Source: Gammaproteobacteria bacterium (GTDB lineage: Bacteria; Pseudomonadota; Gammaproteobacteria; Enterobacterales; Alteromonadaceae). Taken from it: a stretch of DNA of 64,000 nt. Shown here in pieces: positions 40,558 through 50,177 of the stretch. The position numbers and the translations under genes were made by a program. The stretch covers positions 124,001 to 188,000 of the forward strand of contig JAHJZX010000055.1 in assembly GCA_018826295.1 (NCBI GenBank). The letters are read 5' to 3'. Position 1 is the stretch's first letter. Each line of letters starts with the position of its first letter. The notes under the pieces were generated by a model that had not been told where the DNA came from, made no database searches, and saw only the letters and a program-made list of their open reading frames with translations.

Positions 40558-41781
40558 ATGACAACATTCGCAGATTTTCAACTGGACGACGATATTAACC
40601 GCGCCATCAGCATGCGCGGTTTTGACCAGCCGACGCTGATCCAGGAAATGGCGATCCCACTGGCACTGGAAGGCAGAGATTTACTGGCCAGTGCGCCAAC
40701 CGGCACCGGTAAAACGCTGGCCTTTGTGCTGCCGGCCATTCAGTACCTGCTGGATTTTGGCCGCAAAGATCCCGGCTTTGCCCGGGTGCTGGTAATGACG
40801 CCAACCCGCGAGTTAGCCTATCAGGTATATGACGAGTTTAAACACTTTACCCAGTTTACCGAGCTAAACGTTGGCGTGATCACCGGTGGCATTAACTATG
40901 GCAGCCATAAAGACACTCTGGAAAAAAACAACGATATTCTGATTGCCACACCTGGCCGCTTAACCGAATACCTGGATGAAGAAAGCTTTCAGGCCGACGA
41001 AGTAGAACTACTTATTCTGGATGAAGCCGACCGCATGCTGGACATGGGCTTTATTGGCGAAATGAACCGCATCGTGCTGGAAGCGCGCCGTCGCCGGCAA
41101 ACCTTTTTGTTTTCGGCCACGCTCGAAGGCACCAATTTAGAGCGCTTTGCTGCGCGGGCGTTAAAAGAGCCGGAGCGGATAGAAGCGATACCGTCACGCA
41201 AAGAAAACGCCAAGATCCTGCAATGGGTGCATTTGGCCGATGATGCCCAACATAAACTGGCGCTGTTAATTCATCTGCTAAAGCAGCCGGAAGTCACCAA
41301 AGCCATAGTGTTTATTAAAACCCGCGAGCGCTTAGCCAGTTTAACCGGCCAGTTGGAAACCGCCGGTTTACGCTGTGGCTGGTTACAGGGCGAGATGCCA
41401 CAAGACAAACGTATGCAGGCGGTAGAACGCTTTAGCAGCGGCCGGGTAAAGATTTTACTGGCAACCGATATCGCCGCCCGTGGTCTGGATATCGATGATA
41501 TTAGTCATGTGATCAATTTTGATATGCCGCGTACTGCCGATGTTTACCTGCACCGTATCGGCCGCACAGGCCGCGCCGGTAAAAAAGGTACTGCCATTTC
41601 GCTGATTGAAGCACATGATGTGGCGATACTGGCCAAAGTAGAACGCTATGTTGAACAAAAGCTGAAACGACGCGTAATAGAGGCACTACGACCAAAAAAC
41701 AAAGAAGCCAAAGTGCCGGTTAAAAAGAAAAAGCCCGGCAAAGTAGCGGCTAAAAAAATCGTTAAAAAAGTAAAAAAATAA
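40558..41781 (+). CDS. srmB: ATP-dependent RNA helicase SrmB
   Basis: I start at MTTFADFQLDDDINRAISMRG (40558), after GAGG; the longer frame runs antisense into trmN6. The 407-residue DEAD-box protein shows the Q motif TLIQEMAIP, Walker A SAPTGTGKT, PTRELAYQV, ILDEADRMLD, FSATLE, and HRIGRTGRAGK. The tail is Lys-rich (VKKKKPGKVAAKKIVKKVKK). SrmB helps early 50S ribosome assembly. Confidence 0.95.
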   Translation: MTTFADFQLDDDINRAISMRGFDQPTLIQEMAIPLALEGRDLLASAPTGTGKTLAFVLPAIQYLLDFGRKDPGFARVLVMTPTRELAYQVYDEFKHFTQFTELNVGVITGGINYGSHKDTLEKNNDILIATPGRLTEYLDEESFQADEVELLILDEADRMLDMGFIGEMNRIVLEARRRRQTFLFSATLEGTNLERFAARALKEPERIEAIPSRKENAKILQWVHLADDAQHKLALLIHLLKQPEVTKAIVFIKTRERLASLTGQLETAGLRCGWLQGEMPQDKRMQAVERFSSGRVKILLATDIAARGLDIDDISHVINFDMPRTADVYLHRIGRTGRAGKKGTAISLIEAHDVAILAKVERYVEQKLKRRVIEALRPKNKEAKVPVKKKKPGKVAAKKIVKKVKK

Positions 41782-41797
41782 CCAGCTAAGCGGTAAG

Positions 41798-41823
41798 CCG
41801 CCCGTAAAACTGCGGGCGGTTAT
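41798..41823 (+). terminator. Hairpin terminator after srmB
   Basis: The stem CCGCCCG / CGGGCGG (41798-41804, 41813-41819) is GC-rich but followed by only TTAT, so the T-run is weak. It lies 17 bases after the srmB stop. Confidence 0.5.
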
Positions 41824-41925
41824 CGCATTTCTGCGCCTTCATCTTGGAATTTTTTAGTAAAGCTGCTATTGATGATAGGAATAAATTATGCCAAATAAAT
41901 TATTTCTAATTGATGGAGCCAGCTG

Positions 41926-42975
41926 ATGGATAAACGACAATTTATAAAAAACTGTGCCCTGACTGCCGCCTTATTGCCCTTAGCCGGGTGCAGCAGTGTG
42001 ATGGCCGCACCATCAGCTACAGGTAAACGCTTGTTACCGCTGGCGCTGAGTAAAGGCGACACCGTCGCCCTGGTTAGCCCGTCAAAGGCCACCGACGAAG
42101 CGCTCGACTTACAAATAGCGCAGGAAGTGATGCAGGCGCTGGGCCTGAAGGTAAAAACCGGTAAGCACCTGGCGGCGCGGCGCGGCCATTTAGCTGGCAC
42201 CGATGCCGAGCGCGCCAGCGACATCAACGCCATGTTTGCCGATAAAGACGTCAAAGCCATTATCTGCCTGCGCGGTGGCTCAGGCGCGGCCCGCTTATTA
42301 CCATTGCTGGATTACAAGCTGATCCGCAATAACCCGAAAATACTGCTGGGTTACTCTGACATTACTGCGCTGCACAATGCCATTCATGCGCAAACCGGTT
42401 TGGTAAGTTTTCACGGCCCTAACGGTACCGGCAGCTGGAATAGCTTTAATGCCGACCAGTTTCAGCGGCTGTTTTTTGACCGCGAGCTGATGCAGTACCA
42501 GAATGTTATTGACGCCAAAGACGAGTTAGTCGCGCGGCAAAACCGCACTATTACTATTAACAGCGGCAAGGTACAGGGCGAATTAGTCGGCGGTAATTTA
42601 ACGGTATTATCTGCCCTGGCCGGCTCGCCTTACCTGCCTGATTTCACTGGCAAAATTCTGTTTTTAGAAGACGTAGAAGAGGCACCATACCGCATAGATC
42701 GAATGTTCAGCACCTTAAAGCTGATGGGTGCGCTGGATAAAATTGCCGGCTTTATTTTTGGCGAATGCACTGCCTGTCGCCCAAGCGGTGGCTATGGCTG
42801 GCTGACGATGGATCAGATTTTTGACGACCACATTAAGCCGCTGAATATTCCGGCTTACCGTGGTGCCATGATTGGCCATATTAAGCAGCAGTTTATTGTG
42901 CCAGTGGGCGGCCGCGTTGAGCTGGATGCTGATGCCGGTACGTTCCGGTTGCTGGAGAGCGTGTTTCAGAGTTAA
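41926..42975 (+). CDS. LD-carboxypeptidase of the S66 family, probable lipoprotein
   Basis: The 349-residue protein has a signal ending LAALLPLAGCSS-like (lipobox LAGC). It carries the S66 core: nucleophile Ser in LLGYSDITALHN, Glu in LFLEDVEEAPYRIDRM, and His in GAMIGHIKQQF. These enzymes remove the terminal D-Ala from murein tetrapeptides during recycling. A signal sequence is unusual because E. coli LdcA is cytosolic, so this one acts outside the inner membrane or on a different peptide. Confidence 0.85.
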   Translation: MDKRQFIKNCALTAALLPLAGCSSVMAAPSATGKRLLPLALSKGDTVALVSPSKATDEALDLQIAQEVMQALGLKVKTGKHLAARRGHLAGTDAERASDINAMFADKDVKAIICLRGGSGAARLLPLLDYKLIRNNPKILLGYSDITALHNAIHAQTGLVSFHGPNGTGSWNSFNADQFQRLFFDRELMQYQNVIDAKDELVARQNRTITINSGKVQGELVGGNLTVLSALAGSPYLPDFTGKILFLEDVEEAPYRIDRMFSTLKLMGALDKIAGFIFGECTACRPSGGYGWLTMDQIFDDHIKPLNIPAYRGAMIGHIKQQFIVPVGGRVELDADAGTFRLLESVFQS

Positions 42976-42987
42976 TGCTTACCAGTA

Positions 42988-43090
42988 GAGGATCCGGATT
43001 ACTCTAAGCCGACCGTTACAGGCCAGGATGGCCGAATCGAGCCTACAGGGAAGTATTTACGGCGTGTCGGTGTGAGTAATGCGGATGCTC
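42988..43090. repeat. Palindromic intergenic element, copy 1
   Basis: The outer arms GAGGATCCGGATTACTC (42988-43004) and GAGTAATGCGGATGCTC (43074-43090) pair over 15 of 17 positions. An inner hairpin GGCCA-GGA-TGGCC lies at 43021-43033. The motif GCCTACAGGGAAGTATTTACGG between them resembles intergenic repeat families I associate with related gammaproteobacteria; that link is from memory and not verified. Confidence 0.55.
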
Positions 43091-43105
43091 TTACTAATGA
43101 ACTTC

Positions 43106-43201
43106 TAAGCTGGAAATCCCGCTATGCTCGCCACAGCAACTCGCAAGCCATCCATGGCTTACTCAGACACTCTGTGGCCGCGCTATCGAGACACCAGCTT
43201 A
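43106..43201. repeat. Palindromic intergenic element, copy 2 (shorter outer arms)
   Basis: The outer arms TAAGCTGG (43106-43113) and CCAGCTTA (43194-43201) are perfect inverses, and the inner hairpin GCCA-TCCA-TGGC lies at 43147-43158. The architecture repeats that of the element immediately to the left: outer arms about 90 bases apart around a short inner GCC/GGC hairpin. No coding role is evident; a 61-codon frame across it has no support. Confidence 0.4.
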
Positions 43202-43241
43202 GCGCGTTGCGCAGCGTCGCCAATCGTTTACGTCTGGGTAA

Positions 43242-44540
43242 CTATCTCTCCCAGTAAGCTTCTTCCAGGCTGTCTTCCCGCTCGGGCAGACCTTTGGATA
43301 ACCGTGGCGCATTTTGCACCAGAATTTCATAGCTTACCCGGTTGGCGTATTTACAGATCTGTGCAAAAGACGAATAAGCTAAATACGGTTGCTCGTGCTT
43401 GCCGGATAACGGCTGCACCTGCTTATGAAAATGATTGGCCGCCATATCATGCAAAATGGCCGACAGCGCACCATCACCGGCACCGTTAGTGTTTTTAATC
43501 CGCTCTGGCCCGCCTAAATAAGGGTCGATATGCGAATAGACTTTTAATGGCTTATCACAGCTAGCCTGCAGCATCGGCCGGCTGAACTCATACTGGTTAA
43601 AATCGGCCAGGCTGGCAGATTTAATCGGGTTGCTGCTTTCACGTTTTACGCTGTCATCGGTATGGCCACACAGGTATAAGCCTTCCGGACCGGCGGTAAT
43701 AAGCACCATATCGGTATGCTCAAGTATCGCCTCAGCCGCTTTTAGCGGATCGGCAAAACCGGTTAAGGCTTCCGCTTCCAGTTCGTTCATTGCCAGCACA
43801 TTCACGTAGTCATGAATAGTACGCAGAATTTGTTCGCGGTTCTCTTCTACTAAATGACGGGTGCCCAGGCTCATCACCACCGGCACCTGGTGTGCTTTGG
43901 CATCTTCAAGCGCTTTTAACATCGCTTGCTGGATCGGCTGATCAGTGGCGCGCAGCGGATAAGCACTCACCACAAAAGCAGCAGCACCGGCAATAATATC
44001 GGTAGGTATATAGTCCGGGCTTAACTGGTCCATATCACTGGGGTCAATAACAAAGGTGCGCTCGCCGTCCGGTGTTATCATGGTAATACCGCGGCCAATG
44101 TCACCTGCCACGCCCTGCAGATGGTTCATATCCACCTTCGAGCTGGTATGGCAAACATAATGGTAGGCCGGAGAGCCCAGCGCGATATTGGCTGACATTA
44201 CGCCCAGTAACACCGATTTGTCATCAGCCAGTACTGAATAGTTGTGAATGGTATTACCGATAGTGCCACCGGCGAAATGATCGGAAATCGCATTGTGCGC
44301 CACCAGCTCCTGATAAATCAGATTGGCTTTACCATGCTCGACCAGATTAGATAAACCTTTGTGAATATTATACTTTTGCAGAAACTCATCACTGACACTG
44401 GCCACCACATCCACTATGGTTTGGTCCAGGCCCACGATATAGGTATCCAGCTCCGGGCGCACTTCGAAGCTGGGCAGCTGAGGCTTGGGCTGGGATACCG
44501 GAAAATAATGTTTAATTTTACGCAGGCCGGGAAATTTCAT
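43242..44540 (-). CDS. gsk: Inosine-guanosine kinase Gsk
   Basis: The 432-residue protein matches the length of E. coli Gsk and belongs to the PfkB (ribokinase) family. It shows the N-terminal glycine motif GGTIGNTIHNYSVLADD and the C-terminal KNTNGAGDGALSAIL, with the catalytic Asp of GAGD. It phosphorylates inosine and guanosine for purine salvage. It stands alone on the minus strand; ATG at 44540 gives the family N-terminus MKFPGLRKIKHYFPV. Confidence 0.95.
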   Translation of the reverse strand: MKFPGLRKIKHYFPVSQPKPQLPSFEVRPELDTYIVGLDQTIVDVVASVSDEFLQKYNIHKGLSNLVEHGKANLIYQELVAHNAISDHFAGGTIGNTIHNYSVLADDKSVLLGVMSANIALGSPAYHYVCHTSSKVDMNHLQGVAGDIGRGITMITPDGERTFVIDPSDMDQLSPDYIPTDIIAGAAAFVVSAYPLRATDQPIQQAMLKALEDAKAHQVPVVMSLGTRHLVEENREQILRTIHDYVNVLAMNELEAEALTGFADPLKAAEAILEHTDMVLITAGPEGLYLCGHTDDSVKRESSNPIKSASLADFNQYEFSRPMLQASCDKPLKVYSHIDPYLGGPERIKNTNGAGDGALSAILHDMAANHFHKQVQPLSGKHEQPYLAYSSFAQICKYANRVSYEILVQNAPRLSKGLPEREDSLEEAYWER

Positions 44541-44598
44541 CTGTGATACCGCTGTTATGCCGCTGTTAGGCTAAGAGAAGCAAAGCGCGCATTGTAAC

Positions 44599-44618
44599 AA
44601 AAAAACCGGCCTGGCCGC
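44599..44618 (-). terminator. Terminator-like hairpin after yaaA
   Basis: On the minus strand the tight hairpin CGGC-CAG-GCCG (44607-44617) is followed by GTTTTTTTG. The stem is short but the T-run is good. It lies a few bases after the yaaA stop at 44624. Confidence 0.5.
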
Positions 44619-44623
44619 AGTGC

Positions 44624-45400
44624 TTATTCTGCGCTATGACGTAAAAATACCAGCTCTTTGCCAGAAGAATGCTCCGGGCTAAACTGATAACCAGCCAGAT
44701 CAAAGTGTTGCAACTGCTCCGCCTGACTTAAGCGGTTTTGAATAATATAACGCGCCATTAAACCACGCGCTTTTTTAGCAAAGAAGCTGATAATTTTATA
44801 CTGGCCGTTTTTAAAGTCTTTAAATACCGGCGTGATCAGGCGGCCGTTCAGTAACTTGGGCTTTACCGCTTTAAAATATTCCTGCGATGCCAGATTCACC
44901 ACCAGTTCGCTATTTAACTCGGCCAGCTGCTGGTTTAACAGGCCGGTGATCGTATCCTGCCAAAAAGCATACAAGTCTTTACCCTGCGGGTTGGCCAGTT
45001 TGGTGCCCATTTCCAGCCGGTATGGCTGCATTAAATCCAGCGGTCTGAGCACGCCATACAGGCCACTTAAAATGCGCAGGTGCTGCTGGGCAAAAGCAAT
45101 GTCCTCATCCGATAAGCTTAATGCGTCCAGCCCCTGGTATACGTCGCCATTAAACGCAAACAAAGCCGCCTTAGCATTTTGCTCAGTAAACGGCAGCTGC
45201 CACTGGGCAAAACGGGCAGCATTTAAACCGGCCAGTTTGTCGCTGATATGCATCAGGCTGGACAGATCTGCCGGTGTCAGCGATTTACAAATATCGGCCA
45301 ATTGCTGGCTGTGTTTAAGTAGCTCAGGCTGGCTAACAGAGATTGGTTTTGCCAGCGGCTGAACATCCAAATCTTTGGCGGGAGAAACAAGCAACAACAT
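44624..45400 (-). CDS. yaaA: Peroxide-stress protein YaaA
   Basis: The 258-residue protein begins [16 protein letters not shown] (the SPAK motif) and carries [39 protein letters not shown] and [14 protein letters not shown], all hallmarks of the YaaA/DUF328 family. In E. coli YaaA lowers free iron during hydrogen peroxide stress and binds DNA. In E. coli yaaA also lies near talB and the thr operon, and the same genes are close here. Confidence 0.95.
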   Translation of the reverse strand: MLLLVSPAKDLDVQPLAKPISVSQPELLKHSQQLADICKSLTPADLSSLMHISDKLAGLNAARFAQWQLPFTEQNAKAALFAFNGDVYQGLDALSLSDEDIAFAQQHLRILSGLYGVLRPLDLMQPYRLEMGTKLANPQGKDLYAFWQDTITGLLNQQLAELNSELVVNLASQEYFKAVKPKLLNGRLITPVFKDFKNGQYKIISFFAKKARGLMARYIIQNRLSQAEQLQHFDLAGYQFSPEHSSGKELVFLRHSAE

Positions 45401-45425
45401 AAGAAGGTCCTGAATTCGGGAAAAA

Positions 45426-47042
45426 TTATTTGAGATAAAGCTCTGGCAGTTTTGGTAACAAGTTGGCCAGTCGCTGCTGATTGGCTGGCGTTTTAGTGCT
45501 GAATTCCAAGGCGTTTAGCGCACCTTTTGCCAGTGTCGCCAGCTTTTTGTCTGCCGGCAACTCAGTCAGCGCTTGCAGCAGGTTTAATATTAACCCTGCA
45601 TTGCATGGCATATACATAAAAGCCTGGCGCAGCGACGTTAATGCTGCAGCGGCATCGCCCTGTTGCATCAGATCCATGCCAGCCTGATTCCACTGCCGGA
45701 TTTTAGCACGCAGCTTTTGCTCCAGCTCTGGCAGATTGGCGGCTAACAGGTTTTGTCCGCAACTGTATAAATCAGTACAGGGGCGCTGGCAGGCTTTTAA
45801 TTGGGTTAAATATTGCTCGGATAACTTGGTCTCCCCCAGGGCAAATGCCAGACTGGCGCAGTCGAGCACAACTGCCGGCTCGGCAGACAACTCTTGCTGT
45901 TGCAGCAGTTCCAGCTGTTGGCGGGCATCAGCGTAATTGCCTTGCAACAAGCTGAGCCTGGCGCGTAGCACAGTTACAGCAAGCTCAGTTTTTTCGTTTT
46001 GCAGTTTATTGGGTAGCGACGCCAGCGCATCGCTGGCCTTTTTTAACAGACCAGGCACTTCGGTTGCTGCAGCCTGCAGCGCCTGCTGCAGAAATAAGCG
46101 GGTTAATCCAAAATAAAACTCGGCACGGTCAAAGCCGGAGAATCTGTACTGCTGAATCAGCTTTTGCCAATACTTTATCGCCTCGGCGGCATTACCGCTA
46201 AGCTCCAGCGCCGTAACGGACGCAAGATGCGCGTCTATATGCGTTGGCTGGTTTTTTAGCAGTTCAGCCAGTTGTTGCCGTGCTTCAGTGTATTGGCCCT
46301 GTTGCAAATATAAGCACGCCAGCCACTGCTGCGCTTCGGGCCTGATATCATCGGCTTCTGTCATTTCCAGCAGCAAGCTTTGCGCTTCGGTAAACTCCTG
46401 CTGCAATAATAAGGTTACCGCAAAGCCTAACCGGCTCCAGCTGAAGTCACGCTGTTGCAGTACCTGCTCGTACAGTTTTTGCGCTGCAACAAAATTGCCC
46501 TCTGACAGCAACACCTCGCCCATCAGCCGCAGCGCCGGCAACGATGCTGAACTGCGGGCATTGATCACCTGATCCAGCTCCAGTTGAGCGCTATGATGAT
46601 CGCTGTCCTGCAGCGCCTGATACACTTTGCGCAGTTTAAGCCGTTGGTTCCACACCTTGGCCAGCCGTTTTTCCAGTTCAACGTAGGAAAACGGTTTCAG
46701 AATAAAAGCGTCCGGTGCGCCCTTTAACAAACCCAGTACCGGCAATCGCCGTGGTTCGGCGCTCATCAACACAAAGCAGCAGCCCGACTTTAGCGGCGTA
46801 AGCTGACTTGCTTCAGTAAAAAACTGCAGCGCGTCCTGGCCGGCGCCCAAGTCAAAATCGGCCAGCACAAAATCAAAGCTATGCTTTTTACTTAGCGCAA
46901 CTGCCTGCACAGCATCCGACGCCGTGGTAATATCATCGAAACCTATTTGCTGTAACATGCCTTTTATCGAGGCACGCACCGGCTCACAGTCTTCAATTAA
47001 CAATAGTTTTTTACTTTTATAGAAGCTGGCTTGAAAGATCAT
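45426..47042 (-). CDS. Response regulator with C-terminal TPR array
   Basis: Residues ~10-130 are a receiver domain: [17 protein letters not shown] (acidic pocket), [11 protein letters not shown] with the phosphoacceptor Asp, and [13 protein letters not shown] with the conserved Lys. Residues ~145-530 are helical TPR-like repeats (e.g. [52 protein letters not shown]). There is no DNA-binding output, so it should act through protein contacts. No cognate kinase is adjacent. Confidence 0.88.
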   Translation of the reverse strand: MIFQASFYKSKKLLLIEDCEPVRASIKGMLQQIGFDDITTASDAVQAVALSKKHSFDFVLADFDLGAGQDALQFFTEASQLTPLKSGCCFVLMSAEPRRLPVLGLLKGAPDAFILKPFSYVELEKRLAKVWNQRLKLRKVYQALQDSDHHSAQLELDQVINARSSASLPALRLMGEVLLSEGNFVAAQKLYEQVLQQRDFSWSRLGFAVTLLLQQEFTEAQSLLLEMTEADDIRPEAQQWLACLYLQQGQYTEARQQLAELLKNQPTHIDAHLASVTALELSGNAAEAIKYWQKLIQQYRFSGFDRAEFYFGLTRLFLQQALQAAATEVPGLLKKASDALASLPNKLQNEKTELAVTVLRARLSLLQGNYADARQQLELLQQQELSAEPAVVLDCASLAFALGETKLSEQYLTQLKACQRPCTDLYSCGQNLLAANLPELEQKLRAKIRQWNQAGMDLMQQGDAAAALTSLRQAFMYMPCNAGLILNLLQALTELPADKKLATLAKGALNALEFSTKTPANQQRLANLLPKLPELYLK

Positions 47043-47171
47043 CGCGATCCTGTGCTAATTTACTGTTACAACTTAGTATCGGCTTACTACCGACAGAACA
47101 GGCAATATAGTAACTTAGATTACTGCATGCAACGCTATTATCTTGAGTTTTCCATTGCAACAGCTTTTTGT

Positions 47172-47186
47172 TGTAATATTCCTACA
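47172..47186. promoter_or_regulatory. HexR-like operator candidate upstream of tal
   Basis: TGTAATATTCCTACA lies inside a longer inverted repeat TTGTTGTA / TACAACAA (47168-47175, 47183-47190), 62 bases before the tal start. It resembles the HexR consensus TGTAATNNNATTACA used for central-carbon genes in gammaproteobacteria. It also sits upstream of the divergent response-regulator gene. Assignment is by similarity only. Confidence 0.45.
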
Positions 47187-47247
47187 ACAATTGCTTATTT
47201 AAGCGCTTATCACTAATATGTAAGCAAAAATACGGTAATAAAACAAC

Positions 47248-48198
47248 ATGACTACTTTACTATCCCAACTTAAAGCGGTAACCACTGTAGTAGTAGACAG
47301 TGGCGATTTGACAGCCATTGAACAATTCCGGCCAGTTGATGCAACAACTAACCCCAGCCTGCTGCTAAACGCCAGCCAGCAAGACTTTGCCAAGCCAATA
47401 TTGGCTAATGCTGTAACCTACGCCAGAAGCAAAACCTCTGACAGCGCCGCGCAGCTTAGCCTGGCGTCTGACAAGTTTGCTGTCGATATTGGCACCAGTA
47501 TCAGCAAACTGGTACCGGGCCGTGTATCAACCGAAGTAGATGCCCGCTTATCATTTGATACCGCGGCAACTGTTGCTAAAGCACAACAGCTGGTGGCGCT
47601 GTATCAGGAAAATGGTATCAGTACCGAGCGCATCCTAATCAAAATTGCTTCAACCTGGGAAGGTATTCAGGCCGCCCGTCAGCTGGAACAGCAAGGCATT
47701 CAGTGTAATTTAACCTTGTTATTCCATATGGCACAGGCCAGAGCCTGCGCAGAAGCCGGCGTGTATTTAATCTCTCCTTTTGTTGGCCGTATTCTCGATT
47801 GGTACAAAGCCAACACCGGGCAGGACTATAACAGCGAAACCGATCCGGGCGTGCTGTCGGTACGTGAAATATACCGTTTTTATAAGCAACACGGTTTTAG
47901 CACTGTGGTAATGGGTGCCAGTTTCCGCAACACCGGCGAAGTACTGGCGCTGGCCGGCTGTGACCGCTTAACTATTAGCCCGGCTTTGCTGGCAGAGTTA
48001 AGCCAGATGCAAGGCGAGCTAACCGTGCACTTAAACGACAACGGTGCCAGCCATGCTGCACCGGAGCAACTGACTGAGAGTCAGTTCCGCTGGGCCATGA
48101 ATGAAGATGCTATGGCCACAGAAAAACTGGCTGAAGGTATCCGTAAGTTTGCTATCGACCAGCGCAAACTGGAGCAATTAATCCAGCAAGCGCTGTAA
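47248..48198 (+). CDS. tal: Transaldolase
   Basis: The 316-residue protein matches TalB-type transaldolases: [13 protein letters not shown] near the N-terminus, [10 protein letters not shown], the Schiff-base Lys in [13 protein letters not shown], and [33 protein letters not shown]. It moves a dihydroxyacetone unit in the pentose phosphate pathway. It is followed 25 bases later by pgi, a coherent sugar-phosphate unit. Confidence 0.97.
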   Translation: MTTLLSQLKAVTTVVVDSGDLTAIEQFRPVDATTNPSLLLNASQQDFAKPILANAVTYARSKTSDSAAQLSLASDKFAVDIGTSISKLVPGRVSTEVDARLSFDTAATVAKAQQLVALYQENGISTERILIKIASTWEGIQAARQLEQQGIQCNLTLLFHMAQARACAEAGVYLISPFVGRILDWYKANTGQDYNSETDPGVLSVREIYRFYKQHGFSTVVMGASFRNTGEVLALAGCDRLTISPALLAELSQMQGELTVHLNDNGASHAAPEQLTESQFRWAMNEDAMATEKLAEGIRKFAIDQRKLEQLIQQAL

Positions 48199-48223
48199 CA
48201 TCATTTAAATCAGGGAGTAGTTT

Positions 48224-49843
48224 ATGTCAGCAAGCCATTGGTCAGCGTTAAAAGCGCTGGCTGCCCAGCCGCTATCTTTACGCCAGGCCTTTGCCGCCGA
48301 TCCTCAACGGGCCAGCCGCTATAGCATGACCGCCTGCGGTATTATGCTGGACTACTCAAAAAACCTGATCGATGAGCAAAGTTGGCAAGCTTTGCAGCAA
48401 CTGGCGCAACAAAGTCCCCTGCAGCAACAGCTGCAGGCGATGTTAGCCGGCGAAAAAATCAATAACACTGAACAGCGTGCAGTATGGCATATGATGTTGC
48501 GTAAAACCGACGTCAGCGGCCTGACACTGGATGGCGAAGAGGTCGGCAGCCAAATCCTCTCCTGCAGAGCCAAAATGACAGCGCTGGTCAGCCAGTTACA
48601 TAAAGGTGAATATAAAGGCTATAGCGGTAAAGCCATTACCGATTTGATATGGGTTGGTATTGGCGGCTCGTTACTCGGGCCACAAATGGCGGTAGAGGCA
48701 TTAACGCCTTATCATTGCAGCCCGGTAAAACTGCACTTTGCCGGCAATATAGACGGCGCTGTAGTATCTGATGTGGTAAAACACCTCGACCCCGCGACAA
48801 CTCTGGTGGTTGTGGCATCGAAATCTTTTGGCACCGAAGAAACCAAACAAAACGCGCTGGCTATCCGGCAGTGGTTTAAAGACCATGGCGCTGACAGTGC
48901 GGCTATTGCCCGCCATTTTTGGGCGACATCGTCCAATATTAGTGCTGCGGCAGAGTTTGGCATTATCGCCGAGCATATTTTACCGATGTGGGATTGGGTT
49001 GGTGGCCGTTACTCTTTATGGTCGGCTATTGGTTTACCGCTGGCACTGATGATTGGCAATACCCATTTTGCCCAGCTGCTGGCCGGTGCTGAAGCTATGG
49101 ATCAACATTTTATTAGTGCGCCGGCGGCAGAAAACATGCCACTGACACTGGCGCTGTTAGGCATTTGGTATATCAATGGTTTTGGCTGTCAGGCCCAGGC
49201 CTTGTTGCCATACAGCCACTATTTACGTTTGCTGCCTTCTTATGTGCAACAGCTCGACATGGAATCGAACGGCAAAAGTGTTGATCTGAACGGCCAACCT
49301 CTTACCGATGCTACTGCGCCGGTGATCTGGGGCGACGCCGGCACTAATGGCCAGCATGCTTATCACCAGTTATTGCATCAAAGTGCACTTGCCGTACCAG
49401 CCGATTTTATTTTGCCGGTAACCTGCGCACATAATTTAACTGATCAGCATCAGCGTTTAGCGGCGCATTGTTTTGCACAAACTCAGGCACTGATGCAGGG
49501 CAAAACACTGCAGGAAGCCACAGACGAATGCCTGGCAGCAGGTATGACTGCAGAACAGGCCGCCGCTTTGGCACCGCACAAGGTTTCGCCGGGTAATAAA
49601 CCCAGCAATACCCTGCTGCTACCGGCACTGTCACCTTACTATCTGGGTGCGTTAATTGCCCTTTACGAGCACAAGGTGTTTTGCCAGGGCGTATTGTGGC
49701 AGCTTAATTCGTTTGATCAATGGGGTGTAGAACTGGGCAAGCAGTTATCCGGGCCCATATATCAGGCACTTAACGGTGCAGATGCCAGCGCACTGGATAA
49801 CTCAACCCAAGCCTTGATTGCGCACTTTATGCGACAAAAATAA
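48224..49843 (+). CDS. pgi: Glucose-6-phosphate isomerase
   Basis: The 539-residue protein carries the PGI signatures: VWVGIGGSLLGPQM-like (DLIWVGIGGSLLGP), VVVASKSFGTEETKQNA, MWDWVGGRYSLWSAIG, MESNGKSVD, WGDAGTNGQHAYHQLLHQ (catalytic Glu position conserved in family) and LGALIALYEHKVFCQGVLW. It interconverts glucose-6-phosphate and fructose-6-phosphate. GGGAG precedes the start. Confidence 0.97.
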   Translation: MSASHWSALKALAAQPLSLRQAFAADPQRASRYSMTACGIMLDYSKNLIDEQSWQALQQLAQQSPLQQQLQAMLAGEKINNTEQRAVWHMMLRKTDVSGLTLDGEEVGSQILSCRAKMTALVSQLHKGEYKGYSGKAITDLIWVGIGGSLLGPQMAVEALTPYHCSPVKLHFAGNIDGAVVSDVVKHLDPATTLVVVASKSFGTEETKQNALAIRQWFKDHGADSAAIARHFWATSSNISAAAEFGIIAEHILPMWDWVGGRYSLWSAIGLPLALMIGNTHFAQLLAGAEAMDQHFISAPAAENMPLTLALLGIWYINGFGCQAQALLPYSHYLRLLPSYVQQLDMESNGKSVDLNGQPLTDATAPVIWGDAGTNGQHAYHQLLHQSALAVPADFILPVTCAHNLTDQHQRLAAHCFAQTQALMQGKTLQEATDECLAAGMTAEQAAALAPHKVSPGNKPSNTLLLPALSPYYLGALIALYEHKVFCQGVLWQLNSFDQWGVELGKQLSGPIYQALNGADASALDNSTQALIAHFMRQK

Positions 49844-49957
49844 TAGTAAATACGCCGGGCTTGTCATCAGGCTGTCACTTAGGTGTTTTATTTTCAGCAG
49901 AAATGTGGTAAACACTTTGTTGAAAATAACAACAACAACACTCAGAGAGGCACAACT

Positions 49958-50131
49958 ATGGAAAGCTTCGAAGATTTACTGAATATGTTGGAACGCCCAG
50001 CCGCTAAACCTAAAGCGGTGAAGCGAAAGTGGCGCGAAATAGAGCAATTGAAAGAACGGCAACGTTTGAAAAAGGAGTTAAGCGACATAGACTGGACCAT
50101 AGAGCCAGAATTGTCTGACATAGAATTGTAA
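49958..50131 (+). CDS. Small DUF3545-like protein
   Basis: I start at MESFEDLLNMLERPAAK (49958), which has GAGAGG upstream; the longer frame has no start signal. The 57-residue product is highly charged and helical (KRKWREIEQLKERQRLKKELSDIDW), the form of the small DUF3545 proteins of marine gammaproteobacteria. Function unknown. It is a single-gene unit ended by a strong terminator. Confidence 0.75.
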   Translation: MESFEDLLNMLERPAAKPKAVKRKWREIEQLKERQRLKKELSDIDWTIEPELSDIEL

Positions 50132-50135
50132 AAAA

Positions 50136-50166
50136 ACGCCCGCTTTATACAGCGGGCGTTTTTATT
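50136..50166. terminator. Bidirectional terminator between the DUF3545-like gene and ung
   Basis: The perfect 9-bp stem ACGCCCGCT / AGCGGGCGT (50136-50144, 50151-50159) has A-runs before and T-runs after, so it can end transcripts from both converging genes. Confidence 0.93.
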
Positions 50167-50177
50167 ATTTGCTGCTG

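Noticed and set aside
43072-43257. 61- and 121-codon plus-strand frames downstream of the LD-carboxypeptidase
   Set aside because: They cross two palindromic elements and the end of gsk, with no ribosome binding site or family resemblance.
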